Shown here: piece after piece, positions 11,619 to 23,988 of the stretch
How positions within the stretch are numbered: the stretch's first letter is position 1
Layout of the letters: each line of letters starts with the position of its first letter
Assembly: GCA_035236585.1 (NCBI GenBank)
Contig: CP141127.1
Span: forward strand, 70,785,495 to 70,849,494
Source of the DNA: Warburgia ugandensis
Lineage: Eukaryota > Streptophyta > Magnoliopsida > Canellales > Canellaceae
DNA: 64,000 bases
Direction: 5' to 3'
Notes under the pieces: generated by a model
Told to the model about the DNA's origin: nothing
The model's input: the letters and a program-made list of their open reading frames with translations, nothing else
The model's database searches: none
Position numbers and translations under genes: made by a program

Positions 11619-13150
11619 ATGGCTGAACCACCAGCAGAGATTGAGCGCAAGACCATTAGAGATTTTTATGCACTGCTCCAACTTAATATCCCCTCCTGCA
11701 TAGCTTTACCTCCCACTAATGCTGACCACTTCAAATTAAAGCCAGGAGTAATTCAATTACTCCCCACTTTTTATGGTCGAGACCGAGAAGACCCATCCCT
11801 ACATATCAAGTATTTGTGCCACATTTAGGTTCTGAAATGTTTCAGATGGTTTGATTAGGCTAAGGTTATTCCCATTCTCACTTAAGGACAAAGCCAAGTC
11901 ATGGCTTAATTCCTTGGAGGTAGGTTCCATACATACATGGGACCAATTGTCTAGAAAGTTTTTGAACAAGTTCTTCCCCGTTCACAAAACAAATGCCCTG
12001 CGTCACAAAATTATAAATTTCCATCAAAGGGATGATGAACAATATTATGAATGTTGGGAACAGTGGAATGAATTGCTACAAAAATGCCCTCACCATGGAT
12101 TTGAGAAATGGCAACAAGTTCAATACTTCTATGAGGCATTGAAGCCTCAAAATAAACAAATGATAGATGCAGCGAGTAGAGGGACCCTGATGTTAAAAGA
12201 TGAAAGTGAAGCTTGGGCATTCTTTCAAACTGTAGCTGATAATTCTCAATAATGGAATTATTCAAATAAGAGAGAAAGAACTAACCATCCCACTAAGAAA
12301 GGAGGTGTCTATGAGATAGGAGCACATACTAATCTATCCGATAAGCTCGACTTTGTCGCTGAAAAATTAGATGGAAGAATGGACAAGCTTGAAACTATGT
12401 TTTAAACTTTCCTGGCTGTTACATTATCCCAAAAACCTCCACAAGAGGTATGCACTACCTGTTCTTGTCTAGCCCATTTAACCTCAGCGTCTCTATCTAA
12501 TAAAGTATTCCCTGAATATCTTGTAGACCAAGCAAATGCATTGAACGCATATTGCCAAGCTAGTGACAACCCATATTCTGACACCTACAACCCTAAATGG
12601 GCTAGGCATCTTAATTTGTCTTGGTCAAAGAATAACCACAAAGGGGGACTATCAGTAAATCCCCCGTCTAAAACTTTCCTCTTAAAATTACAGTTCCCCA
12701 TCAGTCACCTGGCTTTCAACAACCTCTACAACAAAAGAAACCATGTTGGAACAATTTGCAAGAGATAATGATTACACTAAAAAAGCCTTATACCAATTGC
12801 AAAATGATAGTAGACATTCAGTCAATGTCAACTCTCAAGCCATATCTAAGCTAAAGGTGCAAATAAGCCAATTGTGTGCTAAATTACATAATAGAGGAAA
12901 GGGTCAGTTTTTTAGTCAACCCATCCCTAACCCTAAGGGTCAATTTGAGATATGATCCAGTTCTCAAAACCTTAACCCTCATGAGCATGCCAAGTCCATA
13001 ATCACCCTTACGAATGGTCGTAAAATCAATAACAAAGAAGGGCAGGCTAAGGAAACTGTAGAGGAAAAAGAGGCAACAAAAATATAGGAAAAAGAGAAAA
13101 GACAGAATAACCTTGTAGAACCTATAGTGGAGGCACCCTATGTGCCTAAA
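11619..13150 (+). pseudogene. gag: Gag of element B (Athila type), frameshifted
   Basis: Structural protein of the retrotransposon particle. It starts MAEPPAEIERKTIRDFYALL at the ATG at 11619. The next segments are SCIALPP, PGVIQLLPTFYGRD, then in another frame from 11851 LFPFSLKDKAKSWLNSL, FLNKFFPVHKTNALRHKI, ECWEQWNELLQKCPHHGF and MIDAASRGTLM. This is the typical Athila gag order. A deletion of about 11 bases near 11811, seen against element G, breaks the frame. A later part (12541-12955) carries the NPKWARHLNLSW motif and a Gln-rich tail. Further stops and shifts make it a pseudogene. Confidence 0.85.
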
Positions 13151-13207
13151 GCCCCTTTTTCCCAATTATTAAATAAAGCTAGGAAGTGATCAAACTTCAA
13201 TGAGTTA

Positions 13208-13678
13208 ATGGAAGTGTTTAAACATGTACAAATTAATATACCATTGCTCAATGCAATTAAAGACATTCTTGCCTATGCTAAATTCTTAAAAGAGCTCTGC
13301 ACAACAAAGCAAAAGCCTAATGTGCAAAAGAAAGCCTTCCTCACCGAACAGGTCAACTCTTTGATTCAACACAAGGCCCCACCAAAGTTTAAAGACCCAG
13401 GATGTCCTACAATCACTTGCATCATTGGAGATCATGTAATAGATAGGGCACTTCTTGACTTAGGGGCTAGTGTTAACTTGTTGCCATACTTTGTCTATGA
13501 GCAACTAAAACTCGATGAGTTGAAACCAACCACTACCACGCTACAATTAGCTAATAGATCTATCAAGATACCTCGTGGTTTGGTTGAAGATGTCTTGATA
13601 CAGGTGGATAAGTTTTATTACCCTGTTGATTTCATTGTGCTAGACACCCAACCTGTATCAAATCCTAGATATCCTTAG
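13208..13678 (+). pseudogene. Aspartic protease of element B
   Basis: Retroviral-type aspartic protease that would cleave the Gag-Pol chain. The active-site region reads LLDLGASVNLLPY near residues 80-92, where DLGAS replaces the usual D-S/T-G-A. This form is typical of Athila-type elements. Upstream is FLTEQVNSLIQHKAPPKFKD with GCPTITCIIGDHVIDRALLD, and downstream is a TLQLANRSIKIPRGLVEDV block. The next segment is in a different frame, and the preceding gag is broken. Confidence 0.8.
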
Positions 13679-13688
13679 GTGTCCATTC

Positions 13689-14640
13689 TTGGCAACATCC
13701 AAAGCCATTATTAATTATAGGAATGGTGTAATGAAACTCTCATTCGACAACATGAAGGTTAAGCTTAATGTTTTTAATGTCGATCAACAACATTTGGACC
13801 TCGATGATCCATGTGATGTCAATCTGATAGAGAGTCTAATTAATGAGATTCATTCACTATTGTCCATCTTGGACCCACTAGAGGCTTATTTGATGCATTT
13901 TAATGAAGAATTTGACATAGAAAAGTCTATTGAGGAGGTAAACAATCTTTTAGATGTTGCACTACTCATGGATACCTCTAAGTGGGGTCATTATGTGGAA
14001 CCACTCCCACTGTCTAAATCTATCTCCATACCCTCAATAGAGCAACCACCTTCTCTGGACTTGAAATTCTTGCTTGATAACTTGAAATATTCATATCTAG
14101 GCCCAGATGAAACCTTACCTGTAATAATAGCATCAGACTTAGATAAAGAATAAGAAGATAAGCTTTTAGATGTTCTCAAGGAACATAAAACTGCTCTAGG
14201 GTAGACAATAGCATACATAAAAAGGATAAGTCTAGATGTATGCATGCATCGGATACATCTAGAAGAAATTGCAAAACCTTCTAGGGAGACTCAAAGGTGA
14301 CTAAACCCCCACATGAAGGACGTGGTTAGAGATGAAGTCCTAAAACTCTTAGATGTTGGCATCATATACCCTATCTCTGATAGTACTTGGGTCAGCCCCA
14401 TTCAGGTTGTATCTAAGAAATATGGGGTCACTGTAGTAAAAAATGAGGATAATGAGCTAGACCCCACCCACGTGACCACTGGGTGGAGAGTTTGTATCGA
14501 CTATCAAAAGTTGAACGTGATCATGAGGAAAGATCATTTTTCTCTACCTTTCCTTGACCAAATGCTAGAGAGGTTAGCCAAACATAGCTATTACTATTTT
14601 TTGGATGGATATTCTGGTGATAACCAAATGCTAGAGGGGT
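13689..14640 (+). pseudogene. pol: Pol of element B: linker and N-terminal reverse transcriptase only
   Basis: A single frame, broken by stops at 14151 and others, runs through the Athila linker (EEVNNLLDVALLMDTSKWG; LKYSYLGPDETLPVIIASDL). It enters RT at VVRDEVLKLLDVGIIYPISD and continues through WVSPIQVVSKK and WRVCIDYQKLN to YYYFLDGYSG. It then stops being RT: the palm with the catalytic aspartates, RNase H and integrase are all missing. The sequence jumps to the element's 3' tail (GGTTCAAGGGATTGTTGCAT). The element cannot supply RT activity. Confidence 0.85.
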
Positions 14641-14768
14641 TCAAGGGATTGTTGCATGTGCTAAATGCAATCGTGAGTACCTACGAAAGTGGCACCTTGT
14701 ATCAGTTGTGGGTAAAATACTTATCTGCATGTTTTGCTCAAGACTAGCAAAATGCTGATTGGGCGGTG
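14641..14768 (+). other. 3' tail of element B with polypurine tract
   Basis: Short remainder of the 3' untranslated region. It matches the last ~130 bases before the 3' LTR in C, E and G (GTTGCATGTGCTAAATGCAA; TTTTGCTCAAGACTAGCAAA). It ends GATTGGGCGGTG just before the LTR, the equivalent of the polypurine tract TTGGGGGGTG of element C. Confidence 0.7.
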
Positions 14769-16267
14769 TGTTAAGTGTTTAATTTTGACTAAAAGACCTC
14801 TAGTTTAGCATTCAATTAGATCATCTTACTGTTCAAATTTGCAAATTTTAGCTTCATTTTTAAATTTAACTCAAATTGGCCATCCAAACCTTCATTTCTC
14901 AAAATCAATTGTTAGATGATCATTAGAGTTTATCAGATGATTAATGTGCAGTTTAGATGATTTTAATTTAGTCTTTTCTTTTGCAGATCAACTAAAAGAA
15001 ACATAGATGGCTAAGGATCAATGGACAAATCATCTATCAAGGATCAATGGTGCAGATCAAGTGAAGATCAAGAACGCAAGAGTCCTAATGGAAGAGGTTT
15101 CCTAAGGAAGAAGAGTCCTAATTGAAAGAGTCTAAAAGGAAGAAGAGTCCTAGATGGGAAGAGGAGGAGTTTGTTAGAGTAAAATAAGGGAAAACTATTA
15201 TAAAAAGGAGAACCGTGGAGGTGGAGGGGAGTGTGTTTTTTAAAGTTGGAGTTTCCTTGTTTTGTTTCTCATTCATGTTTTCTTCCTTAAGAGTTTGGAA
15301 GTTGGAGTTTTGGGGTTGCCATTCGTGTATTGTCATTGCCGTTTCTTTCTTTGTTTACTATCTCTCTCACGTTATCATCCCTCTCCACTTTCTCTTTCAC
15401 ATTCCTAACATACTTCTCATATTTTCTAGCACTATTTCTACTTCACCTTCATCGTAGCACCACCCTAGTTCTGCCTCTGCTCCACCTTGCATCCCCAAAC
15501 TAAAGCATCACCGGCTCTATTCCAGATGACGCCCCTACCAGAGGCATCATCTCCCATCATTTTCCCCATTGCCCTACTGTACAAACCCTTTTACCTTTCC
15601 TTTTTTTTTTTTTTTACGTCCTTATCCATTTGACCCAAAATAGCTAACTCCACCCATCCTTTTTATTTTCCATACTTGGTTTCCAACAGGAAACTGAGTT
15701 CTACCTTAACCGCACCCATATGTTTACTACATCACCATCCCCAGCACCACCTTCTTCTTCACATCCCTCTTTTATCCATCACTCTGCCCATCTCTTCACC
15801 GGCCTAGCACCCAACCAGGCACAAAATCTGCTCTCCCTTCTGTCCAAGCTCCATTCTATTGGATCATCGTTTGCCTCTATTCTCTAACCAGATTAAGTCC
15901 AACTCTATCTTCTTTTTAATACCTTCTGAGCCCTCATTTTATTTCCATCTGTGTCCCTGAATATTTTTGTTTTTCCTTATCCATGTTCTGCCTATCTAGG
16001 GACAATGATATCCAAGACTGCATATTTAGTTTCATTTTCTGTTTTTTTTTTTTTGGAATTAGAAAGTCTGTAATTTGCAGAAGTTAAATAAATCTGAATT
16101 TTTATTTTATTGTCATTTTATTTCTGTTATATTTGTTAGTTATATTTATTATTTTTTTATGTATTGAATTTTATGTAAAACTCCATCTTTTAAAGCGAGT
16201 CCTTGTGGGATTGACCAGTATTTGCATAGTGATACTGCAATAGCCTGTGCACTTGCGGAAAACATCA
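14769..16267 (+). mobile_element. 3' LTR of element B, internally deleted
   Basis: It begins TGTTAAGTGTTTAATTTTGA and ends AACATCA, followed by TATAG. Compared with the 5' LTR it lacks about 400 bases after AGATTAAGTCC (15900); the missing part corresponds to roughly 9598-10005. The TATA box is at 15199-15206. Confidence 0.9.
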
Positions 16268-16272
16268 TATAG
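16268..16272 (+). repeat. Target-site duplication of element B, right copy
   Basis: TATAG, identical to 8465-8469. Confidence 0.85.
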
Positions 16273-17491
16273 GTTAAGGATGAATCATCATAACTTGGTG
16301 GTGGAAGTGGTTTGTACATATATTCACCTTTGTACAAGAAGATTTTGTCCAAGACACCATTGTATGCATTCTAACTCCTTACATTTCTTAGATTAGGATT
16401 TGCATATTGATTTAGCTTGCATTTAGGATAGTAGATAATATCATATAGTGTGCATTTTATAATTGTTTCATTTTAAGATTATTACATTAGTTTACTACTT
16501 TTTATTACATTTTTAGGGTACATCTATTACTTTAAGGTGATATATGATGGCCAAACTTCCATGGAAGTGACAAATTAAATAGTAAGGACAATCACCCTTC
16601 ACGATCAAGTTGGAATTCATCAACACCCCTCAATCCACTTTGGTCAATCATCACCTGACAAACCCTAGTCTTTTAAATTAATTAAAATCAATTAGAACTA
16701 ACCTATTTGGGCCCATGAGTTCATAGGATCCTATTAAAAGGAGACAGATTACCATCACTCTAGTGAACCCTACCCAATCAACTACATTGGTATTTAAACA
16801 ACTAGCTCTATCAACATCCTCAATAACTTAGATTACCTAATGCTAATTGAGAAGGGTGTAAAGCAGTTGATTAAGTTAAGATCTAATTGTTAAGCAATAA
16901 GACAAGTTTGTACGTGAGGAGCTATTTAGGTTAAAATTAATCTTCAAGCTACCCCTCCCTCGCACATAACTTCAAGAAAGAAATAAAAATTTTGGCTTGT
17001 TTTGCCTTAGATTCAGATATATTGTGTGTCCTAGTATGTGCATCATTTTTCCATATAGGTTGCATCATTTAGTTTTGGTTTCCCCAGTCCAGTTAGTAAA
17101 AAAGAAAAAAGAAAAAAGAAAAAAGACACTCTTTTGGAGTATATAAATTTGAGTCAACTTTACCAACCACTGGTGTATGCATGGCCATTGATTGTTGAAC
17201 CCAAATTTAGTATCTTTAGATCCTAAGATCCAATGAAATGCAATGCAAGGTTACTTAATCAAGTAGATCAAGCTCACCCTGCAGTATATATGGCAAACAA
17301 AGTAGTAGAAGTAAAGCCACCGTGGAACTATTTTACCCCACAACCCCTTACACAAAGCGATACATATGACATAGGGGCTAATATTGATCTGTATAGTAAA
17401 TTAGATGGATTGACATATAGGGAAGATAAAGTAGATAGTCTTCTTAATAAATTTGATGCTTTTATGTTGACTAGCAAGTCACCTATGCAAC
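16273..17491 (+). pseudogene. Element A: rest of leader and start of gag-like frame
   Basis: The leader resumes after element B with AAGGTGATATATGATGG (16533) and the CATGGAAGTGACAAATTAA block used in the other leaders. From 17233 an open frame of 87 codons reaches the insertion of element C. It includes YDIGANIDLYSKLDGLTY and KVDSLLNKFDAFML, resembling the LSDKLDFVAEKLDGRMDKL part of Athila gag seen in B. The N-terminal gag domain (SCIALPP to CPHHGF) is absent, as in C and E. Confidence 0.55.
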
Positions 17492-19272
<1,781 letters not shown>

Positions 19273-19281
19273 ACAAGTTTT

Positions 19282-19299
19282 TGGCGCCGTTGCCGGGGA
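19282..19299 (+). other. Primer-binding site of element C (tRNA-Asp, perfect)
   Basis: TGGCGCCGTTGCCGGGGA is the exact complement of the last 18 bases of plant tRNA-Asp including CCA. It lies 9 bases after the LTR. Confidence 0.95.
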
Positions 19300-19867
19300 C
19301 TTGCAAAGGAGTTCTTATAAAATTTAATTAAAAAATCCAAAATAAAAAAATATTAGAAATTGCATTTTAGGTGCATTTTTTTTAAAAAAATTCTAGTGCA
19401 TAACCTCCTAATTTCCTAAAATTGGTACTTATTTCTAAATTTTCTTTTTCAGGAAAACAAGAAAGTGGAGAAAATTGAAAAGAAAATCTTCATCAACATG
19501 GAAATTTCCCTGCTTTCCTAGATTAGGATTTTTTTTCCTTTTGAGTGAAGCTTGTAGTGAGGATCCTTGTAAATTGTAATTTCTATTTTCATTTTAAAGG
19601 TTTGTAATAATACAGGGAAAATGTGGGATAAGGTGGCCTACACTTGATCCTCATCAAAAACACCACTGTAAGTTTCCTCACTCATTTAAATTCCTAGATT
19701 ATGGTTTGGATTTAGAATAAAATCGTATTGCTTGGTAGTATAAATCATATAGAAAGAATCCCCTTATAATTATTGCATTTTTTAGGTTTTGCATTAGTTT
19801 ATCGTTTTTATTTGCATCTTAGGACACGGTTAATGCTTTAAGGTGATATATATATATATATATATGC

Positions 19868-19877
19868 TGATCGAACT
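19868..19877 (+). repeat. Target-site duplication of SINE, left copy
   Basis: TGATCGAACT, repeated exactly at 20054-20063. The leader of B has CGATCGAACTGCC at the same place without any insertion. Confidence 0.75.
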
Positions 19878-19963
19878 TTGGGACTAAATGAAACTATGGT
19901 ATTTAATAGAGTGGAATGGAGGAATAAGATTCATATGGCCGACCCCTAATTGGGATAAGGTCT

Positions 19964-20053
<90 letters not shown>
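19878..20053 (+). mobile_element. 5'-truncated SINE with a (GAT)n tail
   Basis: This insertion is absent from the same leader position in B, E and G and is flanked by a 10-bp duplication. Its body of about 86 bases includes AGAGTGGAATGGAGGAATAA, CATATGGCCGACCCCTAA and TTGGGATAAGGTCT. This resembles the 3' end of plant Au-type SINEs, recalled from family knowledge, which normally end in a short TTG-type repeat. Here the tail is 31 perfect GAT units. The tRNA-derived 5' half with boxes A and B is missing. Poly-Met and poly-Ile open frames across it are artefacts. Confidence 0.7.

Positions 20054-20057
<4 letters not shown>
19965..20057 (+). repeat. (GAT)31 microsatellite
   Basis: Thirty-one uninterrupted GAT triplets forming the tail of the SINE; the last bases overlap the target duplication. 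Confidence 0.97.
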
Positions 20058-20675
20058 CGAACTGCCATGGAGTGTGGAATTAATTAGTAAGGGCACCCTA
20101 TCCCCATAAGATCAAGGGTGGATTTCATCACCACTCCTTGGCCCACCTAGGATAATCACCTCAAGCAAGCTACCCTAACCTTCAAATCAAATTAAAATCA
20201 ATTAGAAGAGACCTATAGGGCTAACACATGCTTGTAGGACCCTCTTACTAAGACGAGATTTATTGTCACGCTAGTGGCTTTTGAGCACTATGGTTATTGA
20301 GGGTTGTCTAATAGAGCCTCGCTCTTTCCTCACCTCCTGTTGACTTTTATGAGGTCTAAATGCCTCCTTACACTAGGGTTGTATTAACCACCTTGCGAAT
20401 AACCTAACTAGTAAGCAATAATCAAGTATAAAGGAGAGGAGGAGCGCTAGATTAGGCTAATTAAAAGCATTGCCCCCACGCAATTTCAAGAAAATCAATA
20501 TGTTGCTTATTAGCCTCAAGGATTATATTGTGTCCTTTGTTTATTCATCTTTCTAGGAAGTTAGGTTGCATCATGTAGGTTAGTTTTCATTAAAAAAGAA
20601 AAAGAAAAAGAGAGAGCCTTTAAAGAAGGGGATAGATTTCATAGAATAGATGCATAGATGGATTAGTTAGATCTT

Positions 20676-22220
20676 ATGGAAAGTCAATTGCTTAAGCTAA
20701 TAGCTTCTAGGCAAGTTGCGCCACTACCTCAATACCATAATGATTATACCTATTCTGAGCATCCTTATTCCATTCCTTCCTGACTCCCATCAAGCTCCAC
20801 ATACAATCAATACTATCAAGAGCCAATGGATGCACTTGATGCATTCACATACCCTAGCAATTTTTATTCTGAAACAAATTATCCAAACTCTAATGGATGG
20901 GCTAGGCATCATGAACAACCATGGTCTCAGGATTACCAATATTAGGAAGAACCACAATGGTCTCACTCTGGTCAGTACTACCATGATTATACAGAATATC
21001 AAGGTCCACCATTATGTGTTCAACCTACTTAGTCTTTTTTCAATACCCCAATGCCACAACACTACCAACCTTATGAGTCATTTCCTCCATGGGAAGAACC
21101 ACTATTAGAAGAAAATATGCAGCATAGGTGTGAAATAATAGAACAAGACATGGCTGCTAGGAATACAAAATTAAAACAAATGATGGAAGAGTTCAATGAG
21201 GAAATAAAATGAGGGAGGGAGCAATTTAAGGAGTTACTGAAACAAATTAGGGGGAATAAAGAGCCATGTATTCTGGACACTAGGATGGAAATTTTCTATG
21301 ATCCTTATGAGTCACAAGGTCTACAACCATCCTTAGAAATCTCCAACTTCAATATACCTGAGTCATGTCCTGATTCTGACTATGAAGAGACTTCCATTGA
21401 TGAAGAGCATAACACTTTAGAAAAATCCAACCCTAATCCTCTAAATGTGTGTCCCACCTATTTGTATGACTCTGATGAAGACACATCTATTAAGGAGATG
21501 CCCGAGTTGTTGGATACTATGCCTCTAATGGACACTTCTAGACGGCAAGCCAGAGTAGATCATCCTAAGCATGAAATTCAGATTGTGCCTTTTAATGTAA
21601 CAGATGTACCTGATTGGGACCTAGCAGCCTTATTTGAACAAACATTAAATGATAATATAGGCCCAATTGCTACTATTCCTGTGCTTATCAAATAGAAAGA
21701 AGAAGAGTCAGTTGATATGCATCAACCTACTGTAGAGTACACATCAGAAGATAACTAGGGTTTAAACCAAACCTTGTCCTCCCCTCTAGTAGTACAAGAA
21801 CAACCTATTAGAGAAGGGCAAAGTCAGGTTATTACCCTAATTCAGGACAATAATAGGGACACGACGGAAAATGATAAATTGAATAGAATGGTCATTATTA
21901 TCCCTCAATTTGTTCAAGACAAGGACTGTTTAACACCATATGGTCTAAGGAAATACACGGTCGTTCATACAACCATTGTGTTACCCTCACCTCAAATTTT
22001 GAGGTGGAGCAATTATATTGACTACCATGAAATATTAAAGATGGGGGATCATCAATATGGTCCCACTACCTTCATAATTGCGGTGATCTATTGTATTCTA
22101 TTCATATCACCACCTACAATTTCAAGGTGGAGGCCATATATAGATTACCACGAAATTTTGAAGTGGCGTGAGCAATCTCACCATTTCATCTTCGGGTTAG
22201 GATTAGTGCACCTAAGCTAA
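20676..22220 (+). pseudogene. Single long frame of element C (gag-derived, decayed only by stops)
   Basis: From ATG 20676 to TAA 22218-22220 one frame of 515 codons runs without any frameshift. It is interrupted by six stops: TGA 20781, TAG 20943, TAG 21030, TGA 21210, TAG 21693 and TAG 21756. It begins MESQLLKLIASRQVA. A Tyr/Gln/Pro-rich part (residues 20-130) contains GWARHHEQPW, like the gag motif NPKWARHLNLSW of B. A Glu/Lys-rich, possibly coiled-coil part follows (about 139-199). The acidic part has DEDTSI and LLDTMPLMDTS, like NNLLDVALLMDTSKWG in the pre-RT linker of B. The C-terminus has two copies of RWxxYIDYHEILK (from residues 443 and 484) around a hydrophobic stretch. There is no protease or RT. 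Element E has the same frame. Confidence 0.75.
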
Positions 22221-23988
22221 CTCAGTTAACTCTAAGTTTAGGAAGTTAGGGTAGGTAATGTCTGGTTGAAAATGTTAAACTTAGCGCTTATTGGGAGGCA
22301 ACCCAAGGGTTTAAAGTCTACATCTCTCAACTTTCCATATAGAATCTTATGCTTTTAAACATTAGGTACAATGTTTCATTCAGGTTGGGGGGTGTAGATG
22401 CACTAGAAATTTTGAGTTTTCTTGAAAAAAAAAATTTTAATTTTTTGGAAAAAAACAAAAAGTTTTTAAAGAAGAGTTCCCTTACTGTGATGAGAACTGG
22501 ATGTTCAAAAGTTAGTAAATATACTGTTTTCACCTCTTAATGGGAATGCATATGATTAGTTTTGCATGCCATTCATATGTTGAAGCATTTTATGAAAGTT
22601 AATTCTCGGAAACCAAGTACACATAGCACATAATCAAGACTAATATAGAGGTATAACTTAGAGACCCTGAGGAAAATCAGTGGAGACCTATAACCTAATG
22701 AGAATTTGAGACTATCTTCTTTTAGAGAGTTGTAAGTAATTCCATAATTTCTTCAGTGTACATACATAAGTGTGATCCTGTTATCCTTGTTTTGGTTAAC
22801 CATCAAGAATAAATAGGAGTAATAGCTTTAATTCTAGAAATTTATTGAATTTGATAGGCTTTAGGAAACTTAGGAAATGATATAGGTCATCCTTGCTCAG
22901 CCCAGAGATATAAAGCCTACCCAATATAGTATACCACTAGTTAACCTTTTGAGCCTGTTATTGAGCCCTTTCTTTCCTAACCCCATTCACCTTAACCCAG
23001 AATAACCTAGTAAAATAAATAACCATTACCCATCTTCAAAATGAGTAGAGTAGAAAAAAGTTCAAAAATAGGACAAAAAGTCAAATAAGTGAGAAAAATT
23101 AGCAGTCTTTCTTCCAAAGAAGAAAAAAAAACAGAGAGAGAAAAGAAAAGAAAAGAAAAAGAAAGACCAAATTTTGAAAAGAGAAATTCACTTCAAGTAC
23201 AAACCTAAAATAAAAGCTGTCCTAGCAAATATTCATTGAAGACATCTACTCAATTTTGAAACTTTGAATTCTTTATACCTTTCTTTTCTAAACCTGTCCT
23301 AAGCCTACATTTCGTCCTAGTCAAAGACCTATTGATCTTCGGTAGACATAGCCTTAAAGAGGAGATAAAAAGAAAGAATTAAGGTAAAAGACTCCTAATA
23401 TTCTTGGTGTTAACATCCACTCTTATGGATCACTTTGCTTGTCTCATGAGTGTTAAAAACAATTATGTGGACCATCAGTTTGTTGGATTCGGTCACATAA
23501 TGAGAGAAATATGTTTAACCCCTTATCTGAGAGTTTTATTTCTGAGCGTATACCTGTAAGGATTTGAGGTCAAGGCATGTTTCCAATGGAATGTAAGCAT
23601 ATCCAATTAGAAGTCAAGATTTATGTGACCGTACACACACATATGCACTCTGAGAAATAGCTCAAATAAAATGTCTTTAATATGTGTATGGTATGTAAAA
23701 TTGTCAAATCTTCTTCATTAAGTTGTGAAAAATTAGTCAATTTGCTAATGAATGAGAATTCTCTAAGATAAAATAAGAAACTCAACTTTATTGAATTTTG
23801 TGGGTGTATTCACTGCAAACCCTTACGAGGCCTAACTCGTCCACTAGGGGTAACCTAGGGGTTCAAGGACTTGTTGCATGTGCTAAATGTAATCGTGAGT
23901 ACCTACGAAAGTGACACTTGGTACAGTTTTGTGTAAATAGTTGTATGCATGTTTTGCTCAGGACTACCAAAATGCTAGTTGGGGGGTG
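22221..23988 (+). other. 3' untranslated region of element C
   Basis: About 1.77 kb, shared in order with E (39356-41068) and G (56206-57944). It has GCTTATTGGGAGGCAACCCA near 22287, GGTACAATGTTTCATTCAGG near 22365 and a purine-rich run at 23120-23166. It ends TTGGGGGGTG (23979-23988), the polypurine tract directly before the 3' LTR. No genes are supported in it. Confidence 0.7.

Larger units (their letters stand above)
8470..16267 (+). mobile_element. Element B: Athila-like Ty3/gypsy retrotransposon, internally deleted
   Basis: This element is complete at both ends, with LTRs 8470-10371 and 14769-16267, a tRNA-Asp primer site, and a 5-bp TATAG target duplication. It sits in the leader of element A. 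The internal part carries gag, protease and the start of reverse transcriptase. The rest of RT, RNase H and integrase is missing, deleted at a junction near 14623-14640. Gag has a frameshift and pol has in-frame stops, so B could not move on its own today. Confidence 0.9.
19300..20675 (+). other. Untranslated leader of element C
   Basis: It follows the same order of blocks as in B: GTAGTGAGGATCC at 19554, GTGTGGGATAAGGTGG at 19622, AAGGTGATATATATA at 19840, and the TCTAATAGAGCCTCGCTCTT block at 20308. It is interrupted by a SINE insertion at 19878-20053. An expanded TA repeat lies at about 19846-19865. Confidence 0.7.

Noticed and set aside
19884..20109. Poly-Met and poly-Ile open frames on both strands
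   Set aside because: They are translations of the (GAT)31 tail of the SINE.
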